Below are positions 35,639 to 44,338 of a DNA stretch of 64,000 nt, piece after piece (position 1 is the first letter of the stretch; each line of letters opens with the position of its first letter). Location: positions 62,001 to 126,000 of the forward strand of contig JAEPQO010000005.1 of NCBI GenBank assembly GCA_017640505.1, in the 5' to 3' direction. The notes under the pieces are model-generated. The model worked only from the letters and a program-made list of their open reading frames with translations, did no database searches and was not told the origin of the DNA. This DNA is from Rhodospirillales bacterium. Lineage in GTDB: Bacteria; Pseudomonadota; Alphaproteobacteria; Rhodospirillales; Casp-alpha2. Position numbers and translations under genes: made by a program.

Positions 35639-37062
35639 TGCCCGTCTCCTTGCGTGGTCGTACCGGGATCACGCTCCAGCAGAAACCCCACCGGCCCGAT
35701 CAGGCTTTCGCCCTCACGGCTGATTGTCACCGGCTGCGGCGCCGACGGCTTCTGGCGATGCGTGCCGCCGTTGACGATGCGCTCGAAGTCGTGCGGGGAT
35801 TCGAGCCCGTCCGTCGGTGCCGCAAGCCGGTTGGGAGAGACCGGACGCACGACATAAGGCGTGACGATGATGACCAGCTCGCTTTCTTCGCGCTGGAAAC
35901 GGTCCGACTTGAAAAGCCCGCCGAGCACCGGCACATCGCCAAGGCCGGGGAACTTCGAAATGTCGTGCGTCACGTTATTCTGGATCAGACCGGCGATGGC
36001 GAACGACTGCCCGGAGCCGAGCTCGACGGTCGTGTCGGCGCGCCGTGTCGTCAGAGACGGAATCTGGAAGTTGTTGAGAGTCACCGCGTTGGTCGTCGAG
36101 AGCTGGCTGACCTCGGGCCGGACGTGCAGGTTGACGCGGTCACGGCCGATCAACGTCGGCGTGAAGCTCAGCGACACGCCGAACTTCTTGAATTCGATCG
36201 TCACGCGGCCGTCGGAGTCCGGGACCAGGATCGGGAATTCCCCGCCCGCAAGGAAGCTCGCCGCCTCGCCCGAGAGCGCGGTCAGGTTCGGTTCCGCGAG
36301 CACCGAGATCAAGCCTTCTTCTTCAAGCGCGTCGATCACCGCATTCAGGTCGAACCCGCCGATACTTAGACCGGACGCCGATAGCGTGTGCTGCGTCACC
36401 GACGAATTGAACGGGTTGGACGTCGCGATCCCGAAGGCGATCCCGGCGGCGGACCCCGCGATCGACCAGTTGAAACCGAGCTGCTTGTCGATATCGCGGG
36501 ACACTTCGGCGACACGGACGCGCAGGTTGATCTGCGTCGGCGCGTTGACGCCGAGACGGAGAAGCACCTTTTCCGGGCCACCGACGGCACCGGCGGCGAC
36601 GCGGCGAATGTTTTCAGCCGTCGACACGCTGTCGACCATCCCGTCGACGACGACGGTATCGCCGACGCTGTTCAGGACCACGTCGGCATTCGGATGCAGC
36701 GTGCGGATCGACTGGTTGATCTTGTCGAGGTTATGGCTGACGTGCAGGTCGATGCTGGCCAGCACCTGTTCGCGGCGGTCGACGGCGAACAGCGTCGTTT
36801 CGCCGGCCGCCTTGCCGAGCACGTACACCAGCGTCGGGCTCTTGATCTGCACGTCGGCGATTTCAGGGTTGGCGACGAACACGGTCTGTGCGGCTGCGCG
36901 CAGCTTGATCAGCTTACCCTTGTTCAGTTCGATCGGCATCTCGTGATGACCGCGGGAGACGACCTCTAGGGCCTGCGCCCGGACCTCGCCGCCCATCGCC
37001 AGCGCCACGGCGAATACCGCGATCGAGGCCAGGTTGCGAATGAAGTGACGGCGGGGGGTCAT
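35635..37062 (-). CDS. cpaC: Tad secretin CpaC (RcpA)
   Basis: A 475-residue outer-membrane channel. The ATG at 37062 has GAGGAG upstream and gives a signal peptide ending EVRAQ. The N-terminal domain (LNKGKLIKLRAAAQTVFVANPEIADVQ) and BON-like region come first; then the secretin core with VLAEPNLTALSGEAASFLAGGEFPI and LNNFQIPSLTTRRADTTVELGSGQSFAIAGL. It forms the exit pore for the Flp pilus. Confidence 0.94.
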   Translation of the reverse strand: MTPRRHFIRNLASIAVFAVALAMGGEVRAQALEVVSRGHHEMPIELNKGKLIKLRAAAQTVFVANPEIADVQIKSPTLVYVLGKAAGETTLFAVDRREQVLASIDLHVSHNLDKINQSIRTLHPNADVVLNSVGDTVVVDGMVDSVSTAENIRRVAAGAVGGPEKVLLRLGVNAPTQINLRVRVAEVSRDIDKQLGFNWSIAGSAAGIAFGIATSNPFNSSVTQHTLSASGLSIGGFDLNAVIDALEEEGLISVLAEPNLTALSGEAASFLAGGEFPILVPDSDGRVTIEFKKFGVSLSFTPTLIGRDRVNLHVRPEVSQLSTTNAVTLNNFQIPSLTTRRADTTVELGSGQSFAIAGLIQNNVTHDISKFPGLGDVPVLGGLFKSDRFQREESELVIIVTPYVVRPVSPNRLAAPTDGLESPHDFERIVNGGTHRQKPSAPQPVTISREGESLIGPVGFLLERDPGTTTQGDGQ

Positions 37063-37073
37063 GAGTCTTCTCC

Positions 37074-38018
37074 TCAGAAAGTCTGCACGGCGGCGTCGCT
37101 GCCGCGCACCACGTTCACTTCGCGGGAATTGGAGCTTTTCGGGAACAACCGCGGATCGCCCCACATGTGATAGACGTCAGCGTCGAGCGTGTAGCTGCGG
37201 CCTTCGTTGCGCACCAGTTTCGGATCGAACGGCTTTTCGCCGCCGATCAGACGTTCGCGGTGTGCCTCTTCGGTTTCGGCCGGGCTCAGGCTGTTCAGGC
37301 TCATCGACAGACGGCCCATCTCGAGCGCGATGGTAATGCGTTCGGCTTCCTTCGGCGTGACCTCGACGGTCGCCGTCTTGGCGACGGCGGCGGCGCCGTC
37401 TTCCTTGTCGACGTGCTGATCGATGGCGAGAACACGGATCCGGCTGAGGACCGTCTGCGAGAAGAAACGCTGCTGCTTGGCGTTATCGCGCTCGTCGCGC
37501 AGCTTCATGGTCATCAGAATGTCGACCCAGTCGCCCGGGAACACGAACCCGGCGATCCCGGTGGTCGCGTCGACGGGCACGGAAACGGCGCGGTAACCCG
37601 GTTCCAGAACGGCGGCGAGGAAGCCCCGCTCGCCGGGATGCACGACGCGCACACTGGTCAGCGGTTCGCCGGCCTTGAGCGCGACCCGCGCCACGGCGCC
37701 GTCGAGCTTCTTGACCGGGTCGACGTAATCCTCGTCGCGGTCTTCCGGCGCGATCTTGACGATATGGCTGTCGTGCACGCCGTCTTCGGGCCAGGCCTGC
37801 CAGGTCACCAGTTCCGGCTTGATGAAGGCACCGGCCGGCACGTCGGTCTTGGAGACCAGCACCTCGGCGGCGGCCTGCTTGACGATCTGGATCTCGGTCT
37901 TCTGGTTGGCGGCGATCTGCGCGCGTTCGTTCTCGAGCCAGGATTTGACGTAGAGCGCGGTCCCGGTGGCAAAAACCAGGGCCAGAACCAGAAGCAGAAT
38001 GTTTCTCAGCGATAACAT
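37074..38018 (-). CDS. cpaB: Pilus assembly protein CpaB (RcpC)
   Basis: A 314-residue periplasmic protein with an N-terminal membrane anchor (about 5-23) and an SAF domain (SKTDVPAGAFIKPELVTWQAWPED; LKAGEPLTSVRVVHPGERGFLAAVLEPGYRAVSVPVD). It ends beside cpaC with an 11-base gap. It is thought to link the secretin with peptidoglycan or the platform. Confidence 0.92.
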   Translation of the reverse strand: MLSLRNILLLVLALVFATGTALYVKSWLENERAQIAANQKTEIQIVKQAAAEVLVSKTDVPAGAFIKPELVTWQAWPEDGVHDSHIVKIAPEDRDEDYVDPVKKLDGAVARVALKAGEPLTSVRVVHPGERGFLAAVLEPGYRAVSVPVDATTGIAGFVFPGDWVDILMTMKLRDERDNAKQQRFFSQTVLSRIRVLAIDQHVDKEDGAAAVAKTATVEVTPKEAERITIALEMGRLSMSLNSLSPAETEEAHRERLIGGEKPFDPKLVRNEGRSYTLDADVYHMWGDPRLFPKSSNSREVNVVRGSDAAVQTF

Positions 38019-38028
38019 GGGGTCCTCC

Positions 38029-38529
38029 TTACGCGCTCAACCGGATCAGTACGGCGACACCGCCGGCGGCGATCGCGAGACCGTAGGGCAGTTGCTCGGT
38101 CAGGATCGTGTCACGGGTGCGCGTATCGCCAACGGCGTCGAACGCACAGGCCAGCGTCATGCGGAACCGCGACATATAGACAATGGCCATCACCCCGCCC
38201 GCGAGCGCGGTGACCATCAGGAAATCGACGGCAAGCGCCGGGCCGGCCCAGAGTGCCAGCACGCTGAGCAGCTTGACGTCGCCGCCACCGAAGCGGCCGA
38301 GGAAATGAATGAGGAAGGCGCCGGCAAAGACGGCCGCCGCCACCAGAATGGACATGTCGATGCTGATGGCCGCCGGGCTCAGCCACAGATGCAGCGGATA
38401 GAGCGCCAGCAAAAGCAGGGAACATTCGTTGGGGATACGGAATTCGCGAACGTCGTAGCGGGCGGCTGCCAGGACCGCGATCGCCGCGGCGATCAGGACG
38501 CAATCGTGTTGTGAAAGTAAATTGGTCAT
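38029..38529 (-). CDS. cpaA: Prepilin peptidase CpaA (TadV)
   Basis: A 166-residue membrane aspartyl protease of family A24. First catalytic Asp in ARYDVREFRIPNE; second in the GxGD-type motif FGGGDVKLLSVLALWAGP. About five to six helices. The family is short in Tad systems because the methylase domain is absent. It removes the leader from Flp and the TadE-like pseudopilins. 10 bases upstream of cpaB. Confidence 0.92.
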   Translation of the reverse strand: MTNLLSQHDCVLIAAAIAVLAAARYDVREFRIPNECSLLLLALYPLHLWLSPAAISIDMSILVAAAVFAGAFLIHFLGRFGGGDVKLLSVLALWAGPALAVDFLMVTALAGGVMAIVYMSRFRMTLACAFDAVGDTRTRDTILTEQLPYGLAIAAGGVAVLIRLSA

Positions 38530-38730
38530 TGTCCCGACACCTCCTCCGTTCCGAGGACAAAACCCTCCAATTCCTTGAGCACTAGATCGTGTTTTTAGAG
38601 CCCCTCTTGTTTTCGGGTCATGCTTTCCAGGTTCCCCGACGATGCGGGAGGCTAACTGATCAACCGAGGTGGTGTCGTCCAGAACGGAGGCAGACCGTCG
38701 ACCAAACAGCAGCGCCGGGGAACCCGGAAA

Positions 38731-38753
38731 GCGGCCGGAGTAACTCCGGCCGC
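38731..38753 (-). terminator. GC-rich hairpin after the pilin gene, likely attenuator
   Basis: GCGGCCGGA and TCCGGCCGC pair perfectly around a GTAAC loop, 14 bases after the flp stop. Only a short T run follows on the minus strand. It may reduce read-through so that pilin is made in excess over the machine genes and may protect the flp mRNA 3' end. Confidence 0.6.
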
Positions 38754-38766
38754 CCGAGGGCTGGGA

Positions 38767-38958
38767 TCAGCCGCCGCCGGCGCCGGACGACGCCTGGTTC
38801 AGTTCGTTCGAGACGCTCGTGAACATGGTGTCGAGGGACGTACCCATGGCTTTCAGAGCGATAATGGCTGCGACCGAAACGAGCGCGGCGATGAGGCCGT
38901 ATTCGATGGCCGTCGCACCGCTTTCGTCTTTGATGAATTTACGAATGGTGGCTTTCAT
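38767..38958 (-). CDS. flp: Flp-type major pilin
   Basis: A 63-residue type IVb prepilin. The short leader MKATIRKFIKDESG is cut before ATAIEYGLIAALVSVAAIIAL, the Flp signature with the conserved Glu-Tyr. The tail is glycine-rich. GGAGG lies 5 bases before the ATG. It is first in the cpa operon, separated by 237 bases and a hairpin from cpaA, with a CtrA-like box upstream. Confidence 0.95.
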   Translation of the reverse strand: MKATIRKFIKDESGATAIEYGLIAALVSVAAIIALKAMGTSLDTMFTSVSNELNQASSGAGGG

Positions 38959-39036
38959 AATGGCCTCCTGTCCTGTTTCCCGTGACCCGCACCATGCGGA
39001 TCGAAATCGGAATATGCACCTCAGTGCTGGGGACCA

Positions 39037-39051
39037 TTAACATCGATTTAA
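39037..39051. promoter_or_regulatory. CtrA-like box upstream of flp
   Basis: TTAACATCGATTTAA matches TTAA-N7-TTAA exactly, 79 bases before the flp start. In Caulobacter CtrA directly activates pilA, so this site fits the known logic. Binding here is inferred. Confidence 0.6.
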
Positions 39052-39121
39052 TACTTCGGGTCAAAAGTAATATTAGAGATTAATTTAGGCTATTCTTCCG
39101 ATTAATGTTTAAATACTTTTT

Positions 39122-39141
39122 GATAAAATTTTATCTATTTT
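39122..39141 (+). promoter_or_regulatory. Shared tad-locus AT-rich motif, site 1
   Basis: GATAAAATTTTAT followed after two bases by ATTTT, 88 bases before the plus-strand TadE-like start and 164 from flp. It contains the perfect palindrome ATAAAATTTTAT (39123-39134). It agrees at 18 of 20 positions with 48442-48461. Confidence 0.5.
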
Positions 39142-39229
39142 GCCTGCACTGTATCGATATTCGTTAGTGTCGCGAGCCACGTCCTGACGTCGTATTCTCC
39201 ACTTACTGCGCGTATCAGTGGAGACCGCC

Positions 39230-39820
39230 ATGTGGCCCGGCAGTTCACTTAATATAAAGTCATTCTCGCGTGACGAGCGCGGCGGCGCCCTGCTCGAGTT
39301 CGGGCTGGGCGCTCCGATCCTGGCGACGGTGGTGATCGCGTCGATGGAATTCGGCGCGGTCATGCTGACCAACACACTCATGGAAAGTTCGCTTCGCGAG
39401 GCCGCGCGCTTCGGCATTACCGGGCAGCAGCTCACCGGCATAACCCGTTTGGAGCGCATTATCGAAATCATCGACGAGCGCACCCTCGGTCTCGTCGACA
39501 TGAACGAGGCCGATGTGAACATTCTCGTTTACCCGAGCTTTTCGGATGTCGGCCGCGGCGAGGATTATGTCGACGGCAACGCCAACGGCCAGTACGACGC
39601 AGGCGAGACGTTCACCGACGAAAATGCCAACGGCCAGTGGGACGCGGATGTCGGCGCGGCCGGATCCGGCGCCTCGGGCGACATCGTCGCCTACCGGCTC
39701 AGCTACGACTGGCAGACGATGACACCGTTCGCCAGCCACTTCATCGGCAACGACGGCGTGCTCAAGCTGAAAGCCAGCATCGTCGTCCGCAACGAACCCT
39801 GGGACGGGCTGAACAACTGA
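39230..39820 (+). CDS. tadE: TadE-like minor pilin with EF-hand-like loops
   Basis: A 196-residue pseudopilin. RDERGGALLEFGLGAPILATVVIASMEFGAVML is the TadE processing site and membrane helix (about 15-47). Residues 115-126 (DGNANGQYDAGE) and 130-141 (DENANGQWDADV) look like calcium-binding loops with D-x-N-x-N-G-x-x-D spacing. ATG 39230 has GTGGAG 6 bases upstream. Its stop overlaps the next start by 1 base. It is divergent from flp. Confidence 0.85.
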   Translation: MWPGSSLNIKSFSRDERGGALLEFGLGAPILATVVIASMEFGAVMLTNTLMESSLREAARFGITGQQLTGITRLERIIEIIDERTLGLVDMNEADVNILVYPSFSDVGRGEDYVDGNANGQYDAGETFTDENANGQWDADVGAAGSGASGDIVAYRLSYDWQTMTPFASHFIGNDGVLKLKASIVVRNEPWDGLNN

Positions 39821-40395
39821 TGACAGGCAAACTCAGAAAACTCCTTGAACGCTTCCGCCGCGACGACCGCGGCATCACGGCGGTCGAGATCGCCATCGCC
39901 GTGCCGGTCACGCTGGCGCTGACGCTGAATGGGATCGAGCTGACCCGCTACGTTCTGCTGCATCAGAAAACCGAGCGCGCGACCATGACGGTCGCCGACC
40001 TGGTGTCGCAGGGCGAAGTGCTGACCATCGCCGATATCAACAACATCTTCACCGCGGGCGCGCTGATCACGGAGCCGTTCGATTTCGGCGCCAACGGGGC
40101 CATGATCATCTCCAGCATCGTCGGCCAGGCCTCCAACCCGGTCGTCGAATGGCAGCGCGTCTATGGCCAGAACCCGCAGTCGAGCGGCGTTGGCGGCCAG
40201 GGCGGCGCGGCGACGCTGCCGGCCGGCTTCACGGTCGCCGAGAGCGAAAGCGTGATCATGGCCGAGATCCAGTACGATTATCAGCCGATGTTCCCGGGTA
40301 ATCCGATCCTCGGCGGCATGATCGGCAACGGCACCGTCTACAACTACGCCATCTTCCGCCCCCGCTACACCGTCAAGGTGCGGCTGGGGAGCTGA
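39820..40395 (+). CDS. TadE-like minor pilin
   Basis: A 191-residue pseudopilin. RRDDRGITAVEIAIAVPVTLALTLNGIELTRYVLLHQKTERATMTVADLVSQGE gives the TadE-type N-terminal helix (about 17-45) with the conserved Glu after the processing Gly. The rest is extracytoplasmic. The ATG shares its A with the TGA of the previous gene (TGATG), so both are translated together. A longer frame from 39637 is a shadow over the upstream gene. Confidence 0.85.
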   Translation: MTGKLRKLLERFRRDDRGITAVEIAIAVPVTLALTLNGIELTRYVLLHQKTERATMTVADLVSQGEVLTIADINNIFTAGALITEPFDFGANGAMIISSIVGQASNPVVEWQRVYGQNPQSSGVGGQGGAATLPAGFTVAESESVIMAEIQYDYQPMFPGNPILGGMIGNGTVYNYAIFRPRYTVKVRLGS

Positions 40396-40551
40396 ACCTC
40401 ATAGAACGCCAGCATCCCGGACCGGGTTCCGGTTTCAATCCTGATTCCATCAACCTATGAAACCATGGGCGTCGCCAATGCAGTGATGTATTGGCGTAAC
40501 TCTAGGAGAAGACCGTATTTCCGCCCCAAAATGATCTCGCATGAATGCCCC

Positions 40552-40582
40552 TTGACCCTCTAGTTACTGGAAGGTGCAGGTT
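40552..40582 (+). promoter_or_regulatory. CueR/MerR-type copper promoter
   Basis: TTGACC (40552-40557) and CAGGTT (40577-40582) are spaced by 19 bases, the stretched spacing typical of MerR-family promoters. The spacer holds the dyad CTCTAGTTACTGGAAGG (40558-40574), close to known CueR operators. The ATPase start follows 31 bases downstream. Confidence 0.65.
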
Positions 40583-40613
40583 GAATCATCGGTCTAACTC
40601 GGAGGTTCATTTC

Positions 40614-43088
40614 ATGAGCGGTCACGCATCGCATCAGCACCATGACGCGCATTTGGTCGTCCGGGACCCAGTGTGCGGCATGGACGTTGACCCGTCGGCG
40701 GATAAACCATCGGCGGAATACGACGGACACGAATACCATTTCTGTTCTCAGGGGTGCTTTAACAAGTTCCAGGCCGCACCGGCGGATTTCGTCAGCGCCG
40801 AAGACCCGGTCTGCGGCATGTCCGTCGACCGCGCGGCGGCGAAGCACCTGCATCGCCACGAAGGCACGCTGCACTATTTCTGTTCGGCCAAGTGCAAGGA
40901 CAAGTTCGTGGCCGCACCGGACGACTATCTTGGTGAGCGCCCCGAGCCCGAACCGATGCCGGAAGGCACGATCTATACCTGCCCCATGCACCCGGAGATT
41001 GAACAGGTCGGCCCGGGTACCTGCCCGAAATGCGGCATGGCGCTGGAGCCCAAGGGCGTGCCGGCCGCCGACGAAGGGCCGAACCCGGAACTGGTGGATT
41101 TCAAGCGGCGCTTTGCCGTCGGCGCAGTCCTGACCCTGCCGCTCCTCGTGCTCGCGATGGGGCCGATGCTCGGTCTTCCCGCACGTGAATGGCTCGGCGA
41201 GCGGACGGCGCTCTGGACCGAACTCATCCTTGGCACGCCGGTCATCCTTTGGTCCGGCTGGCCGTTCCTCGTGCGCGGCTGGCAGTCGTTCCGCACCTGG
41301 AACCTCAATATGTTCTCGCTCATCGGCATGGGCGTCGCGGCGGCGTTCCTGTTCAGTGTCGCCGCGGTCATCGTGCCCGATATCTTCCCCGACGGCTTCC
41401 GCGACGCGGACGGTCACGTCGGCGTCTACTTCGAGGCCGGTGCGGTTATTGTGGTGCTCGTCCTCCTGGGTCAGATCCTTGAACTCGGTGCGCGTGAACG
41501 CACCGGCGCCGCGATCCGGGCGCTCCTGGACATGGCTGCCAAGACGGCACGCGTCATCCGACCGGACGGCACCGAGGAAGAAATCCCCATCGAAGACGTC
41601 CAGGTCGGCGACAAACTCAGGGTCAGGCCGGGCGAGAAAATCGCCGTCGACGGCGAGGTGGTCGAGGGCCGCTCGTCGGTCGACGAGTCGATGATCTCCG
41701 GCGAACCGGTGCCCGTCGAAAAGGTGCCGGGCGATCCGGTGACAGGCGCCACCATCAACGGCACCGGCAGCCTGATCATGGAAGCCAAGCGTGTCGGCAG
41801 CGATACCATGCTGTCGCAGATCGTCGAGATGGTGGCGAACGCGCAGCGTTCCCGCGCGCCGATCCAGAAGCTCGCCGACAGTGTCGCCGGCCTGTTCGTG
41901 CCGGCGGTCATCGGCGTTGCGGTCCTTGCCTTTATCGCGTGGTCGATATGGGGGCCGTCGCCGGTGTTCTCGTACGCGCTCGTCGCAGCGATCGCGGTGC
42001 TGATCATCGCGTGTCCGTGTGCGCTCGGCCTGGCGACGCCGGTCTCTATCATGACGGCGACCGGGCGCGGCGCGCAGGCTGGCGTGCTGATCAAGAACGC
42101 CGAGGCGCTGGAGCGGTTCGCCAAGGTCGATACGCTGATCGTCGACAAGACCGGCACGCTGACCGAGGGCAAACCCAAGCTTGTCGCCGTCGAAGCCGAG
42201 GACGGCCATGACGAGGGCGACGTGCTCAGGCTCGCCGCCAGCCTGGAAAGGGGCTCCGAACATCCGCTCGCCGAGGCCATCGTCGCGGGTGCCCGGGACC
42301 GGGGCGTCGAACTTGCCGACGCATCGGATTTTGACGCGGTGACCGGCAAGGGCGTAAAGGGCACGGTCGACGGCAAGCGGGTCGCGCTCGGCAACGCCAA
42401 GCTGATCGACGACCTGGGGCTGGATCCCGGTGTCCTCACCGACACCGCGAACGCGCGGCGCGATCAGGGCGAAACGGTCATGTTCGTTGTCGTCGAGGAC
42501 CGGATTGCCGGCCTCGTCGCCGTCGCCGACCCGGTCAAGGAAACGACGCCGGCGGCGCTTAAGCAACTGCATGAACTCGGTTTCAGGATCGTCATGGCGA
42601 CCGGCGACAACGAGCGTACCGCCAGGGCCGTTGCCGAGCGGCTCGGCATCGACGAGATCAGGGCCGATGTGCTGCCCGCCGACAAGGCACGGATCATCAA
42701 GGAACTGCAAGACGAAGGCCGCAAGGTCGCGATGGCGGGTGACGGCGTCAACGACGCGCCGGCACTGGCGCAGGCCGACGTCGGCATCGCCATGGGTACC
42801 GGCGCGGACGTGGCCATCGAAAGCGCAGGGTTCACGCTGGTGAAGGGTGACCTGAACGGCATTGTTCGGGCGCGCCGGCTGGCCACGGCGACCATGCGCA
42901 ACATCAAGCAGAACCTGTTCTTCGCACTCGTCTATAACGCCGCCGGTGTGCCGGTAGCGGCGGGCGTCCTGTACCCGTTCCTGGGCCTTCTCATTTCGCC
43001 GATGTTCGCGGCGGCGGCGATGAGCCTGTCGTCGGTTTCCGTCATCGGCAATGCGCTGCGCCTGAGGACGGTACGCATCGACAGGTAG
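40614..43088 (+). CDS. Copper-translocating P-type ATPase with two YHS domains
   Basis: An 824-residue P1B ATPase. Two N-terminal YHS metal-binding domains (about 15-60 and 63-108; DPVCGM in each), then a heavy-metal-binding domain [24 protein letters not shown] (123-146). The usual HMA ferredoxin-like domain is absent. The membrane metal motif CPC is at 467-469, the phosphorylated D511 is in [12 protein letters not shown], and the hinge is [10 protein letters not shown]. It exports Cu(I). ATG 40614 lies after the promoter and has GGAGG; the in-frame 40545 start precedes the promoter. It interrupts the tad locus. Confidence 0.94.
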   Translation: MSGHASHQHHDAHLVVRDPVCGMDVDPSADKPSAEYDGHEYHFCSQGCFNKFQAAPADFVSAEDPVCGMSVDRAAAKHLHRHEGTLHYFCSAKCKDKFVAAPDDYLGERPEPEPMPEGTIYTCPMHPEIEQVGPGTCPKCGMALEPKGVPAADEGPNPELVDFKRRFAVGAVLTLPLLVLAMGPMLGLPAREWLGERTALWTELILGTPVILWSGWPFLVRGWQSFRTWNLNMFSLIGMGVAAAFLFSVAAVIVPDIFPDGFRDADGHVGVYFEAGAVIVVLVLLGQILELGARERTGAAIRALLDMAAKTARVIRPDGTEEEIPIEDVQVGDKLRVRPGEKIAVDGEVVEGRSSVDESMISGEPVPVEKVPGDPVTGATINGTGSLIMEAKRVGSDTMLSQIVEMVANAQRSRAPIQKLADSVAGLFVPAVIGVAVLAFIAWSIWGPSPVFSYALVAAIAVLIIACPCALGLATPVSIMTATGRGAQAGVLIKNAEALERFAKVDTLIVDKTGTLTEGKPKLVAVEAEDGHDEGDVLRLAASLERGSEHPLAEAIVAGARDRGVELADASDFDAVTGKGVKGTVDGKRVALGNAKLIDDLGLDPGVLTDTANARRDQGETVMFVVVEDRIAGLVAVADPVKETTPAALKQLHELGFRIVMATGDNERTARAVAERLGIDEIRADVLPADKARIIKELQDEGRKVAMAGDGVNDAPALAQADVGIAMGTGADVAIESAGFTLVKGDLNGIVRARRLATATMRNIKQNLFFALVYNAAGVPVAAGVLYPFLGLLISPMFAAAAMSLSSVSVIGNALRLRTVRIDR

Positions 43089-43206
43089 GGAGGGACGGCG
43101 CAACGGTCAAAATAGCCGCGTGCGCCGTTATGGAGGTGACCCGAAATGGAAGTGAATACGCACCCCGTGCCAAAGGACGGCGAAATCGGTTCGCTTTCTG
43201 CCCTCT

Positions 43207-44028
43207 TTATTTGAAGGCTTCCTTTGCCGCCGTCAGAACGATCTGACGGGCCTCTGCGGCGAGCTTCGCGCTCGGATAGATGGTCACATTCTGATTTCCG
43301 AAACGCACGTTGCCGCCCTTGTTGTCGTCGAATGCGTGCGTCCCGCCCGGCATCACGTGGACACGGATGTCCTTGTCGAAACGCTTGCCTAGTTCCCCCA
43401 GGCTTTCGCACTGGTGATACGGTGAGAGGTTATCCTCGTCGCCGACGATGATCAGGACGGGGGCGTCCGTCGTCCCCTTGTCCACGCCGATGATGCAGTT
43501 GCCGTAGAGATTCACGTTCAGAACGGGTTTCTGGCCCCCGAATTCCGACGCGTTAAGTTGCAACGTCGACATCACGATCGAGCCGCCGCGGGAAAACCCG
43601 ATGGTGCCGACTTTCGAGGCGTCGATCCGCGGATGCGTCTTGAGGAACTTGATGGCCCCTGTCAAATCGTGCGGATTCTTCGGCCCCCCCGGCCCGCCCC
43701 GGGACATGCCGCGGGTCGAATAGTAATCGACTTTGAACGAGGCAATGCCGTTCGCATTGAAGAACTTGGCCCACGTGCCGTCCCGATAGCCCTGTCCGGC
43801 GCTCCCATGCATGATGACCATCACCGGGACCTTACCCTGGGTATTCTCCGGGAAGTCCAATGTGCCGATCAGATCGATGTTCTGGCCCTTCCAGTAGCTT
43901 TTCGGCGACGCAAACTGGAACGTGCCGGCATCGGCGGTCGTGAGAGAGAGTTTCTTCTCGGCAACGCAGGCGCTCAGAACGGCGGTCATCGAGAGGACGA
44001 GGAGTAGCTTGAACGGAGATCTGTACAT
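43207..44028 (-). CDS. Lipoprotein alpha/beta hydrolase (dienelactone hydrolase type)
   Basis: A 273-residue protein with signal peptide and lipobox LSAC (about residues 17-20). The hydrolase core shows VPVMVIMHGSAGQGYRDG (oxyanion region), nucleophile motif GFSRGGS (Ser), the acid near VGDEDNLSPYHQC, and the catalytic His in PGGTHAFDDN. It cleaves an ester or lactone at the membrane. A longer start at 44040 adds 4 residues. Convergent with the copper ATPase; the substrate is unknown. Confidence 0.85.
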   Translation of the reverse strand: MYRSPFKLLLVLSMTAVLSACVAEKKLSLTTADAGTFQFASPKSYWKGQNIDLIGTLDFPENTQGKVPVMVIMHGSAGQGYRDGTWAKFFNANGIASFKVDYYSTRGMSRGGPGGPKNPHDLTGAIKFLKTHPRIDASKVGTIGFSRGGSIVMSTLQLNASEFGGQKPVLNVNLYGNCIIGVDKGTTDAPVLIIVGDEDNLSPYHQCESLGELGKRFDKDIRVHVMPGGTHAFDDNKGGNVRFGNQNVTIYPSAKLAAEARQIVLTAAKEAFK

Positions 44029-44040
44029 GTTAGCTGGCAA

Positions 44041-44338
44041 CCCTGTCAGTCTGTTGGATCAAAATATTGTCCCTTCAAGATTTAGAATTAATGGATGTGT
44101 TGTCCATTGAAACCGGCCCAGGAGAAGGCAAGGAATCGGTCAAATATCAGAAAATCGAGACCAGAGAAGGGTGAGTTCGACTAATGGTTCCAACCCTCGT
44201 TTTGGTGCAACCCGGTCCTTGGCGGCGTGATCGGTAACAGCAACATAATGCACAAAAATAGGTCCCGGCTCACCGCCCCCTGAGCGTTCGGGGCCGCGGC
44301 CGGGAAAGTTTGGTGGCTGGAGAGGAAGAGACGCTTCC
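44041..44338. other. Intergenic region without recognised gene
   Basis: 298 bases between a TadG gene and the hydrolase gene. A minus-strand frame ends here but it is mainly a shadow of the TadG end. There is a GC-rich palindrome (GGCCGCGGCC near 44291-44300) that may help terminate the minus-strand TadG mRNA. No tRNA fold is seen. Confidence 0.45.

Noticed and set aside
40560-43103. Minus-strand frame of 847 codons over the copper ATPase
   Set aside because: It mirrors the ATPase gene codon for codon; the ATPase has all P-type motifs and a fitting promoter, the mirror has none.
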